A stretch of 64,000 bases of DNA from the NCBI GenBank assembly GCA_032209605.1, contig JASFXZ010000057.1, positions 992,001 through 1,056,000 on the forward strand, written 5' to 3'. The DNA comes from Mactromeris polynyma. Taxonomy: Eukaryota; Mollusca; Bivalvia; Venerida; Mactridae. Of the stretch, positions 37,160-48,675 are shown one piece after another. Made by a program: the position numbers and the translations under genes. The notes beneath the pieces were generated by a model. It did not search any database, was not told the DNA's origin, and saw nothing but the letters and a program-made list of their open reading frames with translations. The first letter of the stretch is position 1. Each line of letters starts with the position of its first letter.

Positions 37160-37403
37160 TATTACTTTTCTCCCTAATAGACACCCCCTAGGCATCACAT
37201 TTTGATAAGAGGGGGTGTTTTAAATAAAGGTAAAACAAAAGTCTCATATGCATCTTCTAGAACAAGCATGGTACCGACTAGCGTCTTTAAACTTGATCTA
37301 AGTCAAAAGTGTAGAAACTCAATGCACTCTCTAGCCTTAAATATCTTTCAAACTTAAAGGGGTCTTTAATTAGGGATGGGGCATTTATTAAGGAATATTC
37401 GGT
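37160..37403. mobile_element. pogo-type terminus remnant
   Basis: GGGGCATTTATTAAGGAATA then TTCGGTAA (37376-37405) reads in reverse complement as TTACCGAATATTCC followed by TTAATAAATGCCCC, the same style of end as at 35562 and 35106. Upstream, CCCTAATAGACACCCCCTA and GAGGGGGTGTTTTAAATAAA (37172-37227) fit subterminal sequence of such elements. The partner end is uncertain. Confidence 0.5.
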
Positions 37404-37405
37404 AA

Positions 37406-39022
37406 TTCTACACATTTCTATCCCCCCATAGTCCTCCAATCATAATGACATATGTTTTGTATTAATTAATTTAGCTATATATCAAGGTCTTCCTGGAAGT
37501 TTCTATAATTTACCTGTGATTCTTGGGAGGATTAAAGGGGTTTAAGTGTTGAATGATGCGGCCTAATGTACTTCTTATGATAACAGAAATTGTAGAAACT
37601 ATTTGAAGCGTTTAAACAAAACTTTATGAAACATTTTCCATTCATACTGTTCATACTGTCAGATCTAATGTGTTTGACCTTGAAAATCAATTGAAGTTAA
37701 ATACTTGAGTATTATTTCTCTATGGGTACCTGTCTGTATCTGCTTTCCAGTTATTTTTTTCGTATTTGATAGTAATGTCAGATAAGAGGAGTTAGGTAAT
37801 CTTTTCATCTATGCAATATCTTCTCCATGATCTTTCTATCGGATTCATTTGGGAAAGTTATTGTCAGTTGCTCATGCATTTAAGTCCAGGCCTTGGTTTC
37901 ATGAAAATACTTAAATTTATTAATTATACTTGGTGGGGTAATTTGCTTATCCATACTAATTCAAGAATGTTATTTAAGTACATTTCATGCAAAATGTCTT
38001 GCTTATTAGTTTCCTTTCAGGAGTTGATGTATAAAGTACAAAAATAGACTGGAAGATAAGCATGTTACTTTGTTAACTATAAGTACATGTGATTTAACTT
38101 ACTGTGTCTGTGATCAATGATCAGTGCAGCACAAAAACAGACTACAGCAAAATTTATACTGCTAACAATTTTCCTGAGCATGTTCTTAAGTATTTTGGTG
38201 AAATTAGTGACTGGTTAGTTACTGGTTATAGTCGGAGAGGCTAAGTTATTCATTGTTGGAATAAACAAGTAAAAAAACACCATTTGTTTGTAATTGGAAA
38301 TAAATTTAGATGAAATATTTCCTATACAAAACACTATTTCCAATATTATTTCTTAATTATTACTAAATGTTTGTTGCAAATGTTACTGGATGAAATTTTT
38401 TATATCAGACATGTCAGAAACATTTCACAAACACTGTAATATTTGTATCATTCATTCTTTTGTGGAAATTAAATAAATAATAATTGCTTAACACTTTAAG
38501 GTCATGAAAAGTAATATTCGTACCAACCAGACAGAGCGTATTTACCACCCTGTCAAGACGGCTGTATTTTAACAAGATGTCTGATATTGTATTGTCGTAT
38601 TATACTGACATTCTGTAATAGACTCTCGTATTGGTAGTTAAGATATTGGTGATTGGTTATTCGATCCATTAATAGGATGATAGGATTTGTATTCATGGCT
38701 GTTCGTTTAAATAAATCGCTAACTGGATGGATTTTTGTATTTAAGCATGTTATATATTAACTTTTTTTCTGTCGTTAATTTTAATTTTTCTGGATTGCAA
38801 TGTGTCATTGTGTAGGTGGTATACACGATGTCTTGTATTCTTACTCAAGGTAATATGCATTTTATTACTCTCAAGAACTTTATTGAGGTACTTTTTTATA
38901 AAAGAAATTTCTGATTGAGATGCCTGGTTTACTTGGGAACTCAAGAACATTTTTTGAAATCCAATTAAATTTCTTGTATCGTTATTCTGTGATGCAATTA
39001 CATGTATAATGATAAACAAACA
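37406..39022. other. AT-rich non-coding background
   Basis: No supported feature; open frames at 37811-38047 and 38750-39019 have no domain. Confidence 0.45.
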
Positions 39023-39205
39023 GATGATTAATTGTATATTACTGAAACTTTTAATTAATAATTCTAATGGTCTTTAGTGTTTTTTTTTGTTGTGTTTTCA
39101 TTAATTTTGTACTAGATGATTAATGGTATATTCCTGAAGCTTTTAATTAATAATTCTAATGGTCTTTAGTGTGTTTTTTGTTGTGTTTTCATTAATTTTG
39201 TACTT
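39023..39205. repeat. 92-bp tandem duplication (2 copies)
   Basis: Copies begin GATGATTAATTGTATATTAC (39023) and GATGATTAATGGTATATTCC (39115). Both continue with CTTTTAATTAATAATTCTAA, TGGTCTTTAGTG, a T-rich tract and TGTGTTTTCATTAATTTTG. Only a few substitutions separate them. Confidence 0.9.
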
Positions 39206-39426
39206 TACTGATTTATTGTAAACATTTTTGTACAAATAAATTGAATTTAGTGAAAATATGCCTGGAACAGAAACGTGATTTACTGCCTAACTTAGATGCA
39301 TAATTATATTAAACTGGGAAATAATCTGTTTTAGTTTTAAATTTACTTATGTTACCTATCAGTTGTGTAAGAAGTTAATTATTACAGCATGCATTAATCA
39401 CTGTTAATTGGATGTCTGCTGTCTGG

Positions 39427-39548
39427 GTTACTAACCAGTACTCACATGCCGAATGCAGGGATTGTCTGTCAGGATCAACCTTGTCCAAGAAAGGATTCAG
39501 TCTCCCTATCTTTGCATCAGTCACCAGGCACTCTATTCCTCGACCACA
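39427..39548 (-). mobile_element. tRNA-derived SINE-like repeat, family S
   Basis: It aligns with 42921-43037: both have CTAACCAGTA or CCAACCAGTA, CTCACA, AGGGATTGT, GGATCAA or TGATCAA, and CTCTATTCCTCGACCAC or CTCTATCCCTTGACCAC. In reverse complement the right edge reads GTGGTCGAGGAATAGAG, an A-box-like start. The B-box equivalent is degenerate (ACTGAATCC or GGTTGATCC). Confidence 0.55.
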
Positions 39549-39783
39549 TATAATATGCCTCCCACATTTGTTTTGACAGGTTTTTTTTTTAAAGGTTTAA
39601 ATACTGCCCTTGAGTTATTGATTCTGTGTGGTAAAATGGACATCTTTAAGATCATTGAGATATCCGTCTGTGTTGGTTTATTCAGATATATTTTCATTGT
39701 GATCTAACAGTAAGATTGTACCTATACCTTATATCATTGAATGCATATATTATGTGATATCTATGATACAGTCTAGTATATTT

Positions 39784-40476
39784 ATTTCACGCGTTTCGTT
39801 AGTATAGCGTGAAATATTTGTCTGAACGCGTAACAGATTATAAATAGTGATAAAGGTATTGGTCAGTTGATTTTTGCACGAGATTTTTTTGTGTAGACTA
39901 AAGTGTATAGATATGAAGATTTGGTCATTCTACCAGACGATTCAGTCAGGTCACGTCTTGTTTATTTGTTATATTCGAATATTTAATTTCTTAAAAAGCA
40001 TGACATTATTCCGTCGCATATTTGTGATTCTTGTGTAATACACACGTAAATTCACTAGCATATGGCATTATGTTTGAGAAGAGAATGTGGTCCGACATTC
40101 AGCGATTCGACACACATCTGTTTTACATTTGTACGTGACAAACGGACACAGGTTTCCAGGGTCTTTTTTTTTCTTATAAAAAATAAGTTTTTGTCTCTGG
40201 TTGTTCCTGGGCGAGTCGATTCGTATTTCTTCTCAGTTTGGTTTCTAGTTATTTAGATACATTAAATGTTGTGTGTTCTATTGAAATGTTATTAACAGTC
40301 ACTATGAATTAATGTTTCATACAAGTTTGAGTTATGTTGCTAGTAGACACACAGTTAACAAAATGTGTGTATAATAATTATTTGTACGTCATGTATATAT
40401 GTTCTTCTTATGTTAGAAACAACTTCATATACTTACTGTCTGTATATACTTGTCTTCATCCAGCTGACTGAATAAA
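39784..40476 (+). other. CpG-rich stretch ending in a polyadenylation-like signal
   Basis: It opens with a hairpin, ATTTCACGC and GCGTGAAAT (39784-39815). CpG is denser than in the flanks up to about 40230. An AATAAA lies at 40471, followed by GT/T-rich sequence. This could be a 3' UTR or last exon of a gene, or a young transposon. The 64-codon frame at 40062-40256 has no domain, so I do not call a gene. Confidence 0.25.
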
Positions 40477-41661
40477 CGCAGGTCTGGTCAAGCATATGGT
40501 GTTTTATGTTGTTATTTGTTTTTATTGATAATGAGTGTAGCATAGACTAAAACTTATATACCATATAAAATGTGTAGAACTGTTGATGTGAACAATGGTA
40601 TGTTAATCAGACTGTTGAAATCCTGTCTTCATAAACATTAGAAAGCATTTACAATGTGGTCTATTTCACTCTATATTTTTAGCCTGTTAGATGGACTCAG
40701 ACTTTTAAACTTCCTGTTTCCTTATTAGCCTAGAAACTACAAATTCATGACATTGTTTCTTCATGATTTAGAAAGCGCAAGTACAACAATGCCGATAGGC
40801 GCTCCTGTGGGCATTTTACTCACTCCTTTTCAAATCACTTTCTAATATCTAACCGATCTTTAGATATTTTAAGTGAATTTCAGAAAATGTTTATCTTTTT
40901 AAAAATTATACATAGGAGAACATTATGACATAGAAGTTGACATGGACTATTCGCAATAATTTTTGCTTATTAAAATCAGCATGATTTAATTGCTGAACAA
41001 AAACTTGCTTACCAGTTAATTATTCGTATTTCACAAGTATTAAATGTTATCAAAGTGTCATGGTGGAATTTGATTTTCTTCCTTTAATGGCTGAAGTTAG
41101 ATTTTCTCTTACCTCATTTTGACAGTTGCAATAATAATCTTTGTCACTAAATGAATATAATCATTATTTTGATACAGATATAATCATCATTTTGATGAAA
41201 TCTTATTTAATTGTCATGATCACTACATCTTGGTATAAACAGGGGTGTCGAAATTCCGGAATATTCCGGATTCAGAGAGCCCTGGAGATTGATTCTCGAT
41301 ATAAATCTGACGATTTTTTTGGGAGGGGGGAGGATAGGGGTGAATCTGCTACTGATATATGTTCGAATGAATAGAATTGAGTAGGCGTGTATTTTTAAAA
41401 ACATACAATATAACAACTAAGGTGTTCTGCGGGCAAGTCCTTGGATGAGTTCTTTGATTCAACTTAGTTTTCAGGATTTAGGATTTGGCTCTGTTGATAA
41501 CACTGTATAAAGATATCTATAATTGCTATAATTATACTTATGATTTACAAACATATTATGATATACAAACATATTTGTTAGTTTCCTTCAGAAAATATCT
41601 GCTTAGCGATTGACTCCCACCTTGCATATTTTAATTAAGTAACCTCACCTGGGATACAGAA
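40477..41661. other. AT-rich non-coding background
   Basis: Nothing firm. A short segment at 41240-41370 (GGGTGTCGAAATTCCGGAAT, then TAAATCTGACGATTTTTTTG and G-rich sequence) may be a repeat. Confidence 0.4.
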
Positions 41662-41675
41662 CCCCCCCCCCCCCC
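41662..41675 (+). repeat. poly(dC) tract, 14 bases
   Basis: Fourteen consecutive C. Confidence 0.95.
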
Positions 41676-42312
41676 GACAAAATCCCTCCCACAATTTTAC
41701 ATATTTATGTCATAAAACATTGGTCATTTAGCTGTATCATAGAAAAGCCTTCTTTAAAAGTATCCACACTTGTCTACATGTAACCAGACTGTGAATGTTC
41801 TTTAACTATGAATGATATCAAGGCCACATCACCACGTTCCTCAGGGAAAGGGTCATCATAGTCCTTTTGTTTTAGCTTTGGTTGTATTTAACATTGGTTC
41901 CAATTTCTGGATGTTCAGATTTGAAAATACCTTCATGTTCAGGTGAGAAAGGTTCATTGGTCCCAGACAGGTGTTAAACTATCTGTGAAGGCATAAATAT
42001 TGGTATTTTAAGATTATGATAAGGTGAATATAAACTTGATATAATATAAAACGTCATAAAATTTGAAGACGCTGGATATTTAACAAAGCCAATTACTGTG
42101 AGGAATTCATTCACCTACAGTGTAATTAGCATTGAACTTTAAGATACTGCCATCTTCAATGATTTTTGTTCATCTTCCAGATGAATTTGCTAAAGAAACA
42201 GGATTTTTGTATCATAAGTTAATTATTATGTTCGGTTTCTTAATTATGTTCATATGCAGGTAATCCTATAAGGATATGTTAAGGTCATGGTTGGGAGTTT
42301 AAAAATTAAAAC

Positions 42313-42428
42313 TATTATCTCCTAATTAACGTAGTGGCTAAGTTTGTTTAACAGAATTAAGACCTGGAAGTATTATCTCCTAATTAACGTAGTGGCTATG
42401 TTTGTTTAACAGAATTAAGACCTGGAAG
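42313..42428. repeat. 58-bp tandem duplication (2 copies)
   Basis: Copies at 42313-42370 and 42371-42428 start TATTATCTCCTAATTAACGT and end AGAATTAAGACCTGGAAG. They differ at one base (GGCTAAG versus GGCTATG). Confidence 0.95.
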
Positions 42429-42920
42429 CCGGTAAGTGCATTATGCTTTAAAGTATTGGTCAAACAGTTCAACAGTTTGAAATCAAAATGATCAATTATG
42501 CTTAAATATATAGAATCAAATAAGTTTCTTTAGCTCTTGCACATGCCCCATTTTTTGTTCCGTTTTGTTTAATTATAATTTTGTTTAACTCGTAACTTAT
42601 ACTAAGTTAAGTATAGATGTTCAAATATTGACTTGTATCAAGTACTTGTCAATGAGTAAATGCCTAGGTTACTGTTAAGGAATGTTGTTAGACTGCTTCA
42701 GATAAGGATTAACAACTTACAAAGATTCTAATCTGTGTAAATTTACTTGTATTCAAAACTTTTACTTTCAACAATTGAAGCAATAGGTTGTTAAGTTTGC
42801 TGTAGGACGTACATTTGCAATAAAACAGTGGCAATTGCTTATAACGAATAATACATGGGCTCAGAGGTTCAAATACAGTTTATATGACCTGTTTATCTGA
42901 CAAAAAATGACTTCTTCCTG

Positions 42921-43037
42921 GCTTAACCAACCAGTAGCTCACACCAAATTTAGGGATTGTGAAGATGGTGATCAAACCCCACTCATCGCTCAACCTGCGG
43001 ATCAGGAGTCAGGCTCTCTATCCCTTGACCACTGGTT
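42921..43037 (-). mobile_element. tRNA-derived SINE-like repeat, family S (second copy)
   Basis: In reverse complement it reads CCAGTGGTCAAGGGATAGAG (A-box-like), then GCCTGACTCCTGATCCGCAG (anticodon-arm-like), then GGGGTTTGATCACC (B-box-like). Spacing fits a tRNA-derived head. It shares both edges and internal phrases with 39427-39548. Confidence 0.6.
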
Positions 43038-43884
43038 ATTTTTAAGTGATATGATTTTGACATAAAGCAACATAACTTTATGGGGACTGTGTATTATTGT
43101 ATTATATGGTCAACTTATATGGTATGACCATGCTTAACTTTACTTTTACTACAAATTTAATTGACCCAAAAATTAACACTGTAGGAAATAAAATAGGCTG
43201 CATACTTCACATTTAAACAACGCTTATATTAAGCTACAATCAATTGAATAGACACTGGTAGTGAATCGTGATTTTCTTAAAAAGCCTCCATTGGGACATT
43301 GTACTCAGATATCAGACCTTATCTGGGTATCTGTATGCCAAATAGCCTTGCCATACCTGGTATAGACTACTAATAAGCCTACTTCCTTATGGGGGGAAGG
43401 GTTAAGAGCATGGTATCATGGATTTGTGTTTGTATCAACTACCCACCATCATGTGATTGTCTTTTTATTGTGAAATTGTGAACAGTCTCTCTGCAATGCA
43501 TTTTACCACTTGACAGGCTAAGACAGTACAGTGTGGGCACCTGTGTGTCCTTAGACATTTCTACATTACAATGTATGACCAGCAGCTGTAGTCAAATTCT
43601 ACACGATTTACCCAATTTACTTGACAGTGCCAGTATAATACTAGCAAAACTTAAGTCAATTTAAATGTCTGTTGCCCCTGAAAATGACAGAAATTTGAAA
43701 TATTTTCTGCTCCACATTGGACTGCAAACAGTGCTTACTTGGGAATAGTTCACCTATTTATTCTATAATGTCATAGAGGCATGAGATAGCTTCACAATTG
43801 GCAGGTTCCATAACTCTGACTAACATATTTTTTCATCTTTCAATTTCTTGTTCTTATTGTTTCGCAGAACAACTCCCACATCTT
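43038..43884. other. AT-rich non-coding background
   Basis: Nothing recognised. Confidence 0.45.
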
Positions 43885-43983
43885 ACATCCCCGTCTGAAA
43901 TGTTTTGAATGGGCTCTCGTCACGGTGATGAGAGCCCACTGATGAGAGCCCATTTAAAACATCAAATTTCAGACAGGGATGTG
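43885..43983. repeat. 99-bp inverted repeat (MITE-like hairpin)
   Basis: The left arm ACATCCCCGTCTGAAATG, TTTTGAATGGGCTCTC pairs with the right arm GAGAGCCCATTTAAAACATC, AAATTTCAGACAGGGATGT. The centre holds a direct duplication of TGATGAGAGCCCA, so GGGCTCTC can pair with either of two partners. The size and symmetry fit a small MITE. Confidence 0.8.
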
Positions 43984-44856
43984 TCACCATTTCACTGGCA
44001 AATGTTTTTTAATTGCTTTAATTAATGATGCTGTCCGTTATACTGCTCTTTTTTTCCAAAACAAATGCTTGAAAGAATAATTCCCGCTGGCCTTTGAAAC
44101 CATGACAACACACACTACATTTCTTGAATTAACTTGTAATAAAGGATCAATTGAATGAATACATGGTGGAACAGTCTACTGTCTTCTCTTATAAATTAAT
44201 TTCATTTACCATAATTAAATCTCAGATTACTATTAATACTGTGGACTGAAATTGTCAAATAATCAGTTATCTTGAGCTTAGTGGATATTGCACAGCTCTG
44301 AAGGACAGACAATGATGCACTTGATGAAAGCTGGTCCTCAGAAATATTGGAAAGCCTTGAATGCTTGAGTGGTTTTCAAGGACAAACTTGGGTAATAAGC
44401 TATAATTTGTATTATGGAATCGTGTATAAAAGTTTGGGAAATGCAGCAAAGGAGGACCAATGAATTAAATGTAATGATTCCATTTATTGCAATGAAACAT
44501 CATGATTACAGTATAGTGCTAGTTGTAAAATGCTGATATTCTAAATGAAGGAAAACAAATGGCATCTCTTTACTTGGAAACTGTTCTGCAATGGTCTATG
44601 GGTAAGAACATATTTTCCTATTTTATCTCATAATGGGGGGGGGGGGAGATATTAGCTGTCCATGCATGACATATACTATAATTAAGATTGTGAATTTTTA
44701 CTGAAGTTGAAATTCTGATATTTTGTTGTTCAGAATATCATCATGAAAATTTAATCATATAAGACGTTTGGAATTCACTATTTGACGACGTAGCTAATAA
44801 TAGCTCTGACATAATCAGCATTAAGTCTGTGTTGGTTTAAAGTAATATTATTAACC
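43984..44856. other. AT-rich non-coding background with a G12 run
   Basis: Nothing recognised apart from twelve consecutive G at 44635-44646. Confidence 0.45.
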
Positions 44857-45555
44857 AGGTTTTCGAAAAAAACCAGGTTATTAGAATGGTGTGTGTTGTT
44901 GGGTGGCCGGGCGTCAAACTGGGGGTTTCCAGCGAATTGAGTTCTGTTGATCATATTGGAACCAAACTTGGTGTAAAATAAGAACATGTGGAGAGCTCGC
45001 TTGGGATTGCTATTGGGTTCGGTCCGCCAAAGGTCAAGGTCACCGTTACTAAAAATAAAAATTTGGTTTCTGGCGAATAACTTTAGTTTCGTTGATCATA
45101 TTGACATCAAACTTTGTGTATAGTAAGAACATTTGGAGAGCTCACATGGGATTGCTTTTGGACTCGTTCCGTCAAATCAAGGTCACCGTTACTAAAAATA
45201 GCAATTTGGTTTCCGGCAAATAACTTCAGCTCCGTTGATCATATTGTAACCAAACTAGGTGTATAGTAAGAACATGTGGGCAGCTAGCATTGCATAGCTT
45301 TTGGGTTCGGTCCGACAAAGGTCAAGGTCACCGTTACTAAAAATAGAAATTTGATTTCCGGCAAATAACTTTAGTTTCGTTCATCATATTAATGTCAAAC
45401 TTGGTGTATAGTAAGAGTATGTGGATAGCTCGCTTGTAATTGCTTTTGGGTTCGTTCTTTCCAAGGTCAAGGTCACTTAAAATTTAAAAATCAGTTTCCA
45501 CTTAATATCTTTGCTAAGCGTGGGTGTATTGACATCAAACTTGGTGTATAGTTGT
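44857..45555 (+). repeat. ~142-bp tandem repeat, 4-5 copies, in a dispersed element
   Basis: GGTTTCC-like phrases recur at about 44924, 45065, 45208, 45353 and 45493 (spacing 140-145). Each unit has a CGAATAACTTTAGTTTCGTT-like phrase, GATCATATTG, CAAACTTGGTGTATAGTAAG, GAGAGCTCGC and AAGGTCAAGGTCACCGTTAC. It is preceded by a direct repeat AACCAGGTT flanking TTCGAAAAAA (44857-44880). I recognise this as a bivalve tandem-core repeat; such arrays sit inside Helentron-like non-autonomous elements in some bivalves, which is inference here. The last unit is the most degenerate. Confidence 0.85.
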
Positions 45556-46707
45556 TGAATATATATATAATATATCTGTGAGTGTGTGTATGCATGTATC
45601 ATCTCTGGCACCTTTGCAGCATAGATGATCATCATGTATTCATTATACAAACAGAGCCTTGGTTACAAATAATTAGGTATTATCACAAATTACAAAAACG
45701 TTTTAACAGTTTATTCAACAGGCGGGGTATTTTTCTAGTTTTGTCTGTTAGTAAATATGATAAAATGAGATATTTTCAATTGGTTATACATAGCAATGGT
45801 TCTTATGAAAGATGCTTTAGCCTATGTAACAACGATGATGGATCAAACCCATTCGAAACATTTTACATTCAGATGAGCCAGATACATCTATAAATATCAT
45901 AAAGAGCAGCCTAACTCTCTGATAAATGTAAAACAAACATTTCATGTGTTTAAAAAGGCTGGCAGTCCTATTACACAATCATGAACACTATTAACTATAT
46001 AGCACATAACAATTAACAATGAAAAATCATTTTCTATCAGAATTCATCACAGAAAAAAATACTTGAAACCTGTCTATAATGATACTTGAAAACAACATAT
46101 CAATACTATATCATTTTATTGCATAAAACATATAACAATGTTTATAGCAAACAAAAAAATCTATACTAAACAACATGTAGAAGAAACGATCATAATTATT
46201 ACACATTGTAGTGTACCAAAGTTATAATACTTAAGGTTTCTATATAGTTGTTTTTATCCCCTAATTGGCTGTTAGTATGTATTTCACACCTGATCATAAG
46301 GACACCTGAAGCATAGTTTTGACAATAGCTGGCTGTCTGCAGACTGGATTGTCTATAAGTATAGTAATTATTTCTTTTCCTAATGCGGTGTGCAGCTTTT
46401 GATGAGCTGTTAATAATGAAATTGATACTTCCAACTTAATTTTACACCTAGCTGATTTTGTGTCATTTGTTTACTCATTTATTTGCAGTAAACTTAGTTT
46501 AATGCTGATGGCAATAATAATGTAAAATTTAGATTGACATACAAAAATGGTCCTTTCACATGTACATGAGGTAAGCGGATAGTATTGACATTAAAAACTA
46601 CAACCCATGTATAGATTCATAATTTATGATTAAAACAAGGATGAAAATAAAAGTATTCTTAAAACATCCTGTCCTTATTTGAAGGAAGTTTAAAAACTAC
46701 TGTAAAA
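45556..46707. other. AT-rich non-coding background
   Basis: A 103-codon plus-strand frame (45582-45893) has no recognisable domain. Nothing else seen. Confidence 0.4.
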
Positions 46708-46996
46708 CAAGAAATATCTTGAAAAAAGATGGTCGGTGCAATTTGAAGGTTAAAAAAATGCTGAGGTGTTACGATTGCTGGTCACTCCAGATCCAAAATG
46801 GATTTCTGTAAATTCACCGAAATATTCAGTGGATTTCGGTAAGGTAACGTACCCTATATCGAAAGGTTAACCAATCCATGTCAAGGTTACAAAAATTGTT
46901 CAGTTGAAGAAATTGCCTTGGTGGTTAACATAAGATTTGATGGGTATACACAACACTGATATACAAATAGCAAAACCATGTTAGTACGGCTGCTGA
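46708..46996 (+). mobile_element. L repeat, short copy (plus orientation)
   Basis: It starts AAACAAGAAATATCTTGAAA then GATGGTCGGTGCAATTTGAA and ends AAACCATGTTAGTACGGCTG. Between are GGTTAACCAATCCATGTCAA and GAAATTGCCTTGGTGGTTAA, matching 6650-6700 and, reversed, 30190-30260. The 290-bp form lacks the middle of the long copies. Confidence 0.85.
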
Positions 46997-47084
46997 AAAA
47001 ACCTGTAAAAGTCAACTGAGTCAACTGAGTCACTTAGTTTCATTATTTTGTGGAACATTGAAATCGCTCTGAAAAATATTGAGG

Positions 47085-47315
47085 TTGGTCGTCCGTAACC
47101 TTTTGGTTTCCGATCAATAACTCAAGAACCCCCCCTTGACCTATCATCCTCAAACTTGGTCCGTACATTCATCTTGGGTAGCAGATGAACCCTATTGATT
47201 TTGGGGTCACGGTGTCAAAGGCTAAGGTCACAGCAATCAATTGTACATAAACTGTAAATCTAATTATTTTGGGGTCATGGGGTGAAGGGTCAAGGTCATA
47301 GGTCAATTGTATTTA
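47085..47315 (+). repeat. dispersed repeat with GGTCAAGGTCA core
   Basis: TTTTGGTTTCCGATCAATAA, CTCAAGAAC, TTGACCTATCATCCTCAAAC, TTGGGGTCACGGTGTCAAAG and GGGTCAAGGTCATAGGTC occur in order. I recognise this string as a widespread bivalve repeat related in style to 44857-45555. One unit plus a partial second unit is present. Confidence 0.65.
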
Positions 47316-47929
47316 AAACACCTCCCATTAATTGGAATGTTCAGTATGACAAAATTGTGGACTTCTATTGTACATGACTATCTATATAAATTTAAGGTCA
47401 GTTCATCGCATACATGAGATGAGCTCTTTCATTACATACTGTTAACAAACAACCTGTTGTTATTGTTACTATTTCCAATATGGCACTTATCAAACTTTGC
47501 ATCCACAAAACCCTTTTTTTACCATTTTTACTACAAAACATTTCCAGCATGTATATTTGTGCAGCATATTTTGGACTTGCTTATGCAATTGTACAAAATA
47601 TAACTCTGACAAAAACCAATAGGGGGCATAATGTTTTACAAACATCTTTTGTTTACTCATTTATCTAGGGCATTGAAATATAGTCAAATGGTCTCCATAT
47701 GCTTAGAACTTGCATGTTGTTTAACAAACACATGCAAACAATTCTAGATTATTGATGTTTCACTCATAAACCTGAACATGATGACAATTTGTCTGCAGCA
47801 ACACAGATGCAAGGTCTCGGTGAGTGTTGTTATTGACAGCTTAGTCTGTATCCCTCATTGTAAATATTGTGACATTAAAATTGTTTTAAGAAAAAAGTTA
47901 ATGATAATCGAACTATTGTTTTATCATAG

Positions 47930-48675
47930 CTGAATGTACTTTGTCAAGCACACGTCCTGTGTCCAAAGCTCAAAAGTCAAGGTCACACTTAGAGGTCAAA
48001 CATCAAAAATGGGTCTTAAACATCTTGTCCTGAATATTACACTGCCATTTATTGGGGGGGGGGGGGATTTTCAAATTACTTGTCATACATGTTCAACATG
48101 ATGAGAATTTGTCCCGACCAATTCATCTTTTGATTTTCAACTTACTCGGCAGTAATGATTACCATGATGAGACAGTGTGTTGTGCATAACTCTCATACCC
48201 ATAGCTCAAAGGTCAAGGTTATACTTACAGGTCAAATGTCAAAAATGGGTCTGAAGCATTTAATCGAAATGATACATTGTCATTTATTGAGAAATTTTCA
48301 AATTACGTTGCACAAATGTTCACCAAAATAGCCTGGTGAGCCACATGCAAGACTGTGTCCATAGCACAAAGGTCAATGTCACCATGAAGATACGGTGTGT
48401 CATGTGCATAACTCTCATACCCATAGCTTAAAGGTTAAGTCACACTTCGAGGTCAATCTTGTCTATAATAATTATGATACTGTCATTTTTCAGGGGATAA
48501 TTTAAATTACTTAGTTCCAATGTTCACCATGATGAGAAAGTGTTGGTATGCACACACATGTACCCATAGTTCAAAGGTCAAGATCACACTTATTTACTGT
48601 ACGTGTTTACATTTTTTACTCTTCATCTTTTGAAAATTAACAGGATTGACATGTTGCCTATCAAATTGACTAGCC
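47930..48675 (+). repeat. dispersed repeat, AAGGTCAAGGTCACAC family (second copy)
   Basis: It shares CACACTTAGAGGTCAAACAT, ATTTTCAAATTAC, TGTTCACCATGATGAGA and the end phrase GACATGTTGCCT with 565-1095. Three or four degenerate internal units carry CATACCCATAGCTCAAAGGT or similar. A run of 13 G (48054-48066) lies inside. Confidence 0.75.

Noticed and set aside
45582..45893. 103-codon plus-strand frame
   Set aside because: It has no domain and follows directly on a repeat with an AT-rich microsatellite; its length is plausible by chance in 64 kb.
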